From JAKASV01 sp964595035 (GTDB lineage: Bacteria > Babelota > Babeliae > Babelales > Vermiphilaceae), in NCBI GenBank assembly GCA_964595035.1, contig CAZQNW010000002.1, forward strand, positions 1 through 49,878: DNA of 49,878 bases, written 5' to 3'. Every line of letters starts with the position of its first letter. The stretch's first letter is position 1. The notes under the pieces were generated by a model that was given only the letters and a program-made list of their open reading frames with translations, was not told where the DNA came from and searched no databases. The position numbers and the translations under genes were made by a program. Positions 44,322-49,878 of the stretch are shown here, piece after piece.

Positions 44322-45197
44322 ATGGGTATGTCGGAACGTTTTCGCAATGGTGTGTATATGGCATCTAATAGTTTTGCCATGCTATGGGACCATCCTGGAT
44401 TACTTATTTATTTAGGTGGTGCCGCATTTGTATATTTGTTGGTACAGCTTCTTGTGTATAATATCCCGATGATTGGCTTTGCCGGAGATGAATTGACTAT
44501 TTTTATAGGTATGCAAGGGTTACAGTATAGTCTTGTAGAATTTAGTCAGTGGTTGTATCAGGGATTTTTTGTGCTACTGACATTTATGTATGTTTTTGCC
44601 ATTACATTTTTGCATGTTTGTCTTATCAGGCATACGCTAGCTATTATCTATGACGATAAGGACAAAGCTAAGATTTTAGTCGTTTTACGTAAATCTGTAA
44701 TATCTCTTGGACGTATCACTATCTGGTCTATTCTCTTTACTGGTATTAGCCTTGTGTTGCGCGTGATTGCATTTTCTACATATTCGAGTAAAGCATCATT
44801 TTCATTGGGGTTAATTGTTGTCATAATGGTGGTTGCCAGTTGGGCTTTGGCAACATTTTTTGTACTTCCTATAATTGCCGTACATACTATTGGTATTTGG
44901 CGTGCGTTAACAACGTCTTTCAAAATGGTAACAAGTCTTTTGGTAGAAATTATCGGTGCTCAAGCATGGATGGCATTGATTAGTTTATTAACATTTATTC
45001 CTTTATCTATAGTGCTGAGAGTTGTAGGGCAAAGTTCAGGTATGGGTACGCTTGTTATATCATTTGGAATTACCTTGTTGACTGTTTTTTCTGCGTATAT
45101 TATTTTGTCAGCCCAGACTGTATTGAAAACAAAACTATATTATTATTATGTGCAACCATTAGAAGAGATGGCTTTTTTAAGGTACCCCCATTTTTAA
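44322..45197 (+). CDS. Polytopic membrane protein (DUF6159-like)
   Basis: 291 residues with about six hydrophobic segments, paired near 24-50, 75-110, 142-165, 170-205, 220-245 and 250-275. An N-terminal RFRNGVYMASNSFAMLWDHPGLLIY segment precedes the first membrane helix, a layout I associate with an uncharacterised family of inner-membrane proteins. AAAGGAG lies seven bases before the ATG at 44322, which is preferred to an upstream ATG. lepB follows 94 bases downstream in the same direction. No transport motif is evident. Confidence 0.75.
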   Translation: MGMSERFRNGVYMASNSFAMLWDHPGLLIYLGGAAFVYLLVQLLVYNIPMIGFAGDELTIFIGMQGLQYSLVEFSQWLYQGFFVLLTFMYVFAITFLHVCLIRHTLAIIYDDKDKAKILVVLRKSVISLGRITIWSILFTGISLVLRVIAFSTYSSKASFSLGLIVVIMVVASWALATFFVLPIIAVHTIGIWRALTTSFKMVTSLLVEIIGAQAWMALISLLTFIPLSIVLRVVGQSSGMGTLVISFGITLLTVFSAYIILSAQTVLKTKLYYYYVQPLEEMAFLRYPHF

Positions 45198-45291
45198 TTT
45201 TTTGGTTATTCAATGAGATGAAGTTTAGCTTTTGCTGAAAAACTGGTAACCTTAATGACGATAAGGTATACGTTGTTATAAAAGGGTACTT

Positions 45292-46260
45292 ATGATTAAG
45301 AAATTTTGGGCGTGGGCTACAGCGACTAATACACGCGAAATAATTACGCTGTTAACTATTGTGCTTCTTATTAGGACATTTGGCTTTGGCCTTTACGAGG
45401 TTCCCACAGGTTCAATGGAAACAACAATGCTGTGCGGCGAACGGTTCTTTGCAGATAAATTAACTCCTTTGTTTAGATCACCAACACGCGGAGATATTAT
45501 CTCCTTTAATGATCCTAATTATGCCTACTCAAAAAATCCTCTGGTGAAGATATTTCAAGAATATTTTTGGGGCCCTGCAAATTGGACAAAGCGTGTTATA
45601 GGTGTTCCTGGAGATGTAATTCGTGGTACAATAGAAGATGGTAAACCTGTAGTTTATGTTAACGGTACAAAATTAGATGAGCCATACATTAATAAATATC
45701 CACTGGTTCGTATGTACAAAGAAGATCCAGCGGAAGTTCTTAAAAAAGCTGAACGACAGGCTGTGCAGGCTATGATTCGTGAGCATATTGATTCACGATA
45801 TTATCCATTGATTGTTGAGCAGGTAGCATCCGGTAGCGAGTTTGCATGGACACGTTCATATGATCCTGATAAACCATTTGATACACAGCCATTTTATCGT
45901 CTGGACGAAAAACGCATTATCAAAGATGCTGAAGGAAAACCAGTATTAACCGGTCCGGGAACGCCTTTGCCAAAGGGATATAGTGAACGCCATCAAAAAG
46001 GTAATAGCTATTGGGATGGTACCGATGAATACTATATCGAGCTTGATAATCATCATTATTGGGTCATGGGCGATAATCGCCTTGGAAGTTGGGATTCTCG
46101 ATTCTGGGGGCCACTTGATGCGCATCAAATTCGTGGGAAAATTTTATTTAGAATAATTTCACGCGACGGCACTGACTGGTTGTTGCTTGATCTTCTTAAA
46201 CATCCGATTGATTTCTGGAAGAGGATGCGCTGGAGCCGCTTTTTTCAATGTGTTCGATAA
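45292..46260 (+). CDS. lepB: Signal peptidase I
   Basis: Membrane-bound serine protease that removes signal peptides from exported proteins. One N-terminal membrane segment (18-33) is followed by the catalytic Ser41 in VPTGSMETTM and the general-base Lys100 in KRVIGVPGD. The last box, GDNRLGSWDSRFWG, lies near 258-271. About 90 extra residues between the boxes (140-230) make the protein longer than minimal enzymes. With at least a dozen exported proteins encoded in this window alone, this peptidase has a clear substrate pool. Confidence 0.94.
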   Translation: MIKKFWAWATATNTREIITLLTIVLLIRTFGFGLYEVPTGSMETTMLCGERFFADKLTPLFRSPTRGDIISFNDPNYAYSKNPLVKIFQEYFWGPANWTKRVIGVPGDVIRGTIEDGKPVVYVNGTKLDEPYINKYPLVRMYKEDPAEVLKKAERQAVQAMIREHIDSRYYPLIVEQVASGSEFAWTRSYDPDKPFDTQPFYRLDEKRIIKDAEGKPVLTGPGTPLPKGYSERHQKGNSYWDGTDEYYIELDNHHYWVMGDNRLGSWDSRFWGPLDAHQIRGKILFRIISRDGTDWLLLDLLKHPIDFWKRMRWSRFFQCVR

Positions 46261-46274
46261 GTCGAAAGTGTAAA

Positions 46275-46883
46275 TTAACACAGTATAAGATAAAATGCGA
46301 ATGCTATAAGAGCAACTCCTGAAGCAGTAGAGATTTTTGAAAGAATTGCATCAGGTGCGTAACGTTTTGCATAATTAATTGTAAAACTTAAAATGACCCA
46401 CCAGATCATTGATCCTATAAAAATACTTGCAAGTAGACCCAAGGAGTCTATGGGCGATGATCCTGCTGTGTATCCCAATGTTGGTAACAAGCTGATAAAT
46501 GTTACGATGGTCATAGGGTTGGTCAAGGTTAATAAAAGTGTTGTGCCAATTGTTTTTATTGTGGAGGTGCTGTCGGCTGTTTTAAGTGTTACATCTGGTG
46601 TTGAAAGCAAATCTTTTATGCCGAGGGCTATTAGGATTATTGCGCCTATGATTTTTATTGTAGTGGCATAGGTTAGTGTTAATGTGGTTATTGTTGTTAA
46701 GCCTAATGCAATAATGAGTCCATAGAGAGAGATACCGATTGAAGCTCCAAGTCCTGTAGAAAGCCCTTCCCAAAATCCAAAGGTTACTACATTTTGAATG
46801 CATAATAGCCCTACAGGGCCAATTGGTGCTGCTAACATGAAACCAAAGCGAACTGCTTTAAGGCATAAAGTATAGAATGCCAT
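46275..46883 (-). CDS. LysE/RhtB-family amino acid exporter
   Basis: 202-residue inner-membrane protein with six hydrophobic segments. The N-terminal FMLAAPIGPVGLLCIQNVVTFG matches the family's GP.N signature region (GPVG here), and TLTNPMTIVTFISLLP is the second conserved stretch. Members export lysine, homoserine or other amino acids and are driven by proton exchange. The gene is divergent from an Lrp-type regulator, a common pairing for amino acid efflux. It converges on lepB with only 14 bases between. Confidence 0.88.
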   Translation of the reverse strand: MAFYTLCLKAVRFGFMLAAPIGPVGLLCIQNVVTFGFWEGLSTGLGASIGISLYGLIIALGLTTITTLTLTYATTIKIIGAIILIALGIKDLLSTPDVTLKTADSTSTIKTIGTTLLLTLTNPMTIVTFISLLPTLGYTAGSSPIDSLGLLASIFIGSMIWWVILSFTINYAKRYAPDAILSKISTASGVALIAFAFYLILC

Positions 46884-46895
46884 AGCTTATCCTTG

Positions 46896-46942
46896 ATTGT
46901 AAAAATCTTGTTTTCCTATAATATAAGAAAAATTTTTACAAT
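46896..46942. promoter_or_regulatory. 11-bp inverted repeat, candidate operator for the LysE/Lrp pair
   Basis: ATTGTAAAAAT and ATTTTTACAAT are perfectly complementary arms separated by 25 bases. They lie 13 bases upstream of the exporter start in the 275-base divergent region. A further palindromic block (AAATTTTTAAAAATT near 46965-46979) lies closer to the regulator gene. Both suit an Lrp/AsnC dimer array. Confidence 0.55.
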
Positions 46943-47158
46943 AAAAAACTGTTTTGTCAATATAAAATTTTTAAAAATTGATATTTCTTCGAATATTTTT
47001 TTATTTTTGTATTGTGATGATTTGAATAGATCGACTGATGAAGGTGACATAATTGAAGTTGGTTTTTATGGGATTATTTTTGATTTTGACTTTTTAAATT
47101 GCAACACGTAACATTTTAATGAAAAGTTGCGGCCAAGGGATTTTTACTGAAAAGTGAT

Positions 47159-47638
47159 ATGATGTCTAGAGAATATTTTGAAATTGACGAAGTTGATCGG
47201 ACCATTATTGACTTACTGCGCGATAACGCAGAATTGACAAGCCATGAGATTGCAAAAATTGTAAAGCTTTCATCCTCTGCTGTTCACGAGCGTGTCCGTA
47301 AGTTACAGGCAAATGGTGTTATTATAAAGATTGCATCACTCATATCTGCTGTTGCAATTGATAAAACAATGTGTGCCTTTATATCAGTTGAAGTAGATAA
47401 TTCTATTAATACTAAGGACTTTGTTAAGAAAATAACTAAGTTAGATTCTGTGCTTGAGTGCCATTTTTTGACTGGTGAATATTCTTTATTATTGAAAGCA
47501 CGATTCCAAGATACAACTGAGCTTGAAGAATTTATTTCGGATACGGTAAGGTCGCAAAAAGGTGTTGTACGCGTACTTACACGAGTTGTTCTTGCGTCGT
47601 ACAAAGATGAATCAACAATAGTAGACGTACCTTTTTGA
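47159..47638 (+). CDS. Lrp/AsnC-family transcriptional regulator
   Basis: 159 residues. An N-terminal AsnC-type helix-turn-helix (about residues 9-60) reads DEVDRTIIDLLRDNAELTSH and then KLSSSAVHERVRKLQANGVI, and a C-terminal RAM ligand-binding domain (about 70-150) follows. Members sense amino acids and bind AT-rich operators as octamers. Its divergent neighbour is the LysE-type exporter, so it probably controls export in response to an amino acid. Translation may start at either of two adjacent ATG codons. Confidence 0.93.
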   Translation: MMSREYFEIDEVDRTIIDLLRDNAELTSHEIAKIVKLSSSAVHERVRKLQANGVIIKIASLISAVAIDKTMCAFISVEVDNSINTKDFVKKITKLDSVLECHFLTGEYSLLLKARFQDTTELEEFISDTVRSQKGVVRVLTRVVLASYKDESTIVDVPF

Positions 47639-47679
47639 GGCTGCAATGTACCTAATGGCATCCTAAGTTGAATTAAAAT

Positions 47680-47919
47680 TCATTTGGCAATCATTCCAAG
47701 GTATTGCTTAGCTATTCGATGATAAAGTTCTATATTCCATCTAATCCTATAAAGTACAATAAGCTGTGTACGTTCGATTGGATATAGACTTATGAAATAA
47801 GCAATTACATCTGATGCAAGCTTGACAACATAAAAAACAGCAAGGAATGAGGTGATCGATCCTTTTTTAAAAGATTTATTTATTCTTAAAATTGGATCAC
47901 CTTGTTTATTCTTTTGCAA
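47680..47919 (-). pseudogene. Remnant of an IS4-family transposase (C-terminal fragment)
   Basis: 79 codons. The stretch YRIRWNIELYHRIAK fits the IS4-family YREK signature exactly: Tyr, two residues, Arg, three, Glu, six, Lys. The Glu is the third catalytic acid of the DDE transposase. The catalytic aspartates and most of the protein are missing, so it is a dead fragment. A small palindrome (TGAATTAAAATTCA, 47669-47682) touches its stop codon. It sits between the Lrp regulator and the RBR-type gene. Confidence 0.75.
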
Positions 47920-47938
47920 GTCTAGACAGAACTTTCAA

Positions 47939-49201
47939 TTAATGCGTAACTCCTGAACATTGGAAGTATGTACAGGTTCTTCCACTCCATGGACGCAAAC
48001 ATATCCAGCAAAATTCATGTCCGCATCCTCCGGCTTGCCGGTTGCAAGTCATGTGATTACATCCTTTATTTTTTTCAATATCTTTAAAACAATGAGGGCA
48101 TTGTTTAGTGTGTGCTCTTTTCCAAGCCGCAGTAGCACGTTCTGCTTCTTGTTGATCAGGGCTTATTGATGCCGTGCGATCTCTTTGTGCTTGTGCGCAC
48201 GAAGTTCCTTGGGGATGAGGAAGAAGGCAATTGGCGCAATATAATCTTGTGCAGCACGGACATTTAAATGTCGTTTGTCTATTTGTGTCATTGATAAAAA
48301 TATAGGGACAGTCAGGTGTTGGACATTGGCGGAATCCATTTTGCCTTCGTGCAGATTCTATTAGGGCAACACTAGCATAAGTTGTCAGTTGTTCTCTTGA
48401 TGAAGCTATATCGCGTATTTCTTGTTCTGTTAAATGTCGTCTGCAAGATGGATCAGGGCATAACAGGATTTCTGTTGATCGGTTACGTAATGCTTGCGTG
48501 AGCATCTTATTGAGGCATGATTTACAATAGATATGGTTACACAATAAAGAATAAAATTCTTGTTCGCTTGGAGTGCAAGAGCAAATTGGACATTCTGTTA
48601 TACCTCTTTGGCGTATTGTTTCTTGTGTTAGGAGATGTTGTATGCGTGGATTTCTCATATTAGCACCTAAACGAGTCCCTAAGCGGGTTAACGAGCTATG
48701 GTGCCTTGTGATTCCGGCAGCGTATATCTTGTTTGCTATTCTTTCTCTTATTTCTGATAATGTGTGTATTATTTTACGTCTGTATATAAGAGTTCCTAAA
48801 AGACAAAGACAGCTTACACTTATTTTAGGATGTCTTAAAACTATGTCTTTACAAGATAATGAAGATTTTCTTAATAACGATATGCCTTGCATTGCCTTGT
48901 TGCCAAGCTTTGTTAATCCTTTCAAAATACTTTTTTTTGATTGAGACAAAAACTGAAGTTGGGATTTTTTTCTTTCTTGAAATGTCTGTTTGGATGATGT
49001 AACGAATTGATATAGTGTTTTTCTAATATTTCTTGTATACGATTGAATTGTGTTACGTACTGATTCAGAAAGGGTAACATGTTTTACAAATACATGTTTA
49101 CGTAAACGTGGGTGCACAGCATCCAATAATAATGGGTAACACAGCAAAGTAATTGATGCAATAAGGTAATGATTTTTTAATCGCATATGTTTTTTATTCA
49201 T
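47939..49201 (-). CDS. Exported or membrane-anchored RBR-type (RING1-IBR-RING2) ubiquitin ligase-like protein
   Basis: 420 residues. A signal-like segment (11-28) and a second hydrophobic stretch (128-140) precede the zinc region. RING1 has Cys204, Cys207, Cys221, His223, Cys226, Cys229, Cys248 and Cys253. The IBR has Cys293, Cys298, Cys314, Cys317, Cys322, Cys325 and Cys335. RING2 has Cys368, Cys371, Cys386, Cys393, Cys398 and Cys401. In RING2 the KGCNHMTC stretch gives Cys381 at the position of the catalytic cysteine of eukaryotic RBR ligases such as Parkin, which takes ubiquitin from an E2 as a thioester. AAGGA precedes the ATG. Bacteria lack ubiquitin pathways of this type, so host proteins are the likely target. 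Confidence 0.87.
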   Translation of the reverse strand: MNKKHMRLKNHYLIASITLLCYPLLLDAVHPRLRKHVFVKHVTLSESVRNTIQSYTRNIRKTLYQFVTSSKQTFQERKKSQLQFLSQSKKSILKGLTKLGNKAMQGISLLRKSSLSCKDIVLRHPKISVSCLCLLGTLIYRRKIIHTLSEIRERIANKIYAAGITRHHSSLTRLGTRLGANMRNPRIQHLLTQETIRQRGITECPICSCTPSEQEFYSLLCNHIYCKSCLNKMLTQALRNRSTEILLCPDPSCRRHLTEQEIRDIASSREQLTTYASVALIESARRQNGFRQCPTPDCPYIFINDTNRQTTFKCPCCTRLYCANCLLPHPQGTSCAQAQRDRTASISPDQQEAERATAAWKRAHTKQCPHCFKDIEKNKGCNHMTCNRQAGGCGHEFCWICLRPWSGRTCTYFQCSGVTH

Positions 49202-49448
49202 TTTTAGTCCTTAAAAGACTGGGCGCATAGTGAGCTTGAAAGTAACATGAAGAATATACTTAACAAGTGAAAGTTTTTCATACATAACCTTAACATTAAT
49301 AATAAATCCCACAGTATCGTATTTTAAAGAAGTTATTTTTTCTTTTTAGTAGGGGAGTCTTTATACAGTTTAATATTAATTTATGAAAATAATACCGATA
49401 ACTGGTGTAAAAGTCAATCAATTTTAATTGTAAAATTATTACTAAAAA
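49202..49448. other. AT-rich intergenic region
   Basis: 247 bases upstream of the RBR-type gene. Apart from a small CAATTTTAATTG palindrome near 49419, I see no gene or strong signal; it should contain the promoter of the RBR-type gene. Confidence 0.4.
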
Positions 49449-49844
49449 TTAATTAAGTATGGCGACTTTCTGTAGATTTTTGATAATGATATTGCCATTA
49501 CTTTTTATGCACGCGTTTTTATCAGCATCATTGAGATGTATAATGGCTCTAAAAATCGCATTATTATATTCAAAACGAAGAAGAAAAATAGTTTCATCAG
49601 GTTTTTGGGGTAAATCAGGCGGGTTATTTTCTATAACAATATTGTGTAGTTCAATTATTCCATCTGCAGGTGCTTTTAATAATGCAGTTTGCTCTGTAGC
49701 GAGATCATTGCAACACAGAAGCTTATCTATTGTGTAGCGTTTGTGCGATGCTAAGCGGTAAAGTGAGTGCGAAAATGCCTCAATTATGTCTCCTAAGTAT
49801 GATTGGCGTGCATTAATTTCTTTTATTAGACCTCTTCTGAAACC
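49449..49844 (-). pseudogene. Start-less ORF at the right edge, possible truncated gene
   Basis: An open frame of 131 codons on the minus strand between two in-frame TAA stops. The product looks protein-like (DKLLCCNDLATEQTALLKAP, then FEYNNAIFRAIIHLNDADKN), with balanced composition and no low complexity. It contains no ATG, GTG or TTG in frame, so no normal start can be assigned. It may be the 3' part of a gene broken by truncation or frameshift, or a chance open frame. A 92-codon ATG frame on the plus strand (49459-49737) is probably its shadow. Confidence 0.4.
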
Positions 49845-49878
49845 TTAAAAAAAGTTCATACTAATGATTACTTATAGA

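Noticed and set aside
49459..49737. 92-codon plus-strand ORF at the right edge
   Set aside because: It is antisense to a longer, better-composed open frame on the minus strand and has no ribosome site.

Overview
The window reads as chromosomal DNA of a small-genome, AT-rich, Gram-negative-type bacterium that probably lives in or on a eukaryotic host. Many proteins start with a cleavable export signal, and several of these carry eukaryote-like or host-directed domains: an RBR ubiquitin ligase, PPP phosphatases, a sphingomyelinase-like hydrolase, a papain/Ulp1-like cysteine protease, exported AAA+ ATPases and a WD40 protein. This mixture, with an Skp/OmpH chaperone and signal peptidase I, recalls the protist-associated Candidatus Dependentiae (TM6) lineage. 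That placement is inferred from gene content; no rRNA is present to test it.

Layout. 1-9 kb: exported protein with a J-like tail, P-type Ca2+-type ATPase, Skp-like chaperone, Pth, small exported protein, AlaS, exported GNAT-like protein. 9-20 kb: three paralogous exported PPP-type phosphatases (the third with broken active-site motifs), tRNA-Gln, two exported AAA+ ATPases (the first cut by a 100-N assembly gap), a HIT protein, an exported helical protein, and LigD polymerase and phosphoesterase domains as separate overlapping genes. 20-33 kb: bi-domain sugar-type oxidoreductase, transaldolase, two LOG-family proteins, HAD phosphatase, archease-RtcB, ThpR, delta-prime clamp-loader subunit, thymidylate kinase, ferredoxin, acyl-CoA ligase, metallo-beta-lactamase-fold hydrolase. 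33-42 kb: exported cysteine protease, sphingomyelinase-like protein, MazG-like pyrophosphohydrolase, cystathionine beta-synthase-like enzyme, LeuS, two exported orphans. 42-50 kb: exported WD40 protein, Nudix, membrane protein, LepB, divergent LysE/Lrp pair, IS4-type transposase remnant, membrane-anchored or exported RBR E3-like protein, and a start-less ORF at the right edge.

How the genes fit together. Housekeeping genes (alaS, leuS, pth, tmk, holB-like, lepB) alternate with single-gene transcription units for exported proteins, often bounded by clear intrinsic terminators. The exported set could act on host ubiquitin, phospho-proteins and sphingolipids. RtcB, archease and ThpR form an RNA-end-repair neighbourhood, and the LigD pair indicates a reduced DNA end-processing module. 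Functions are assigned from visible motifs; no database search was possible.
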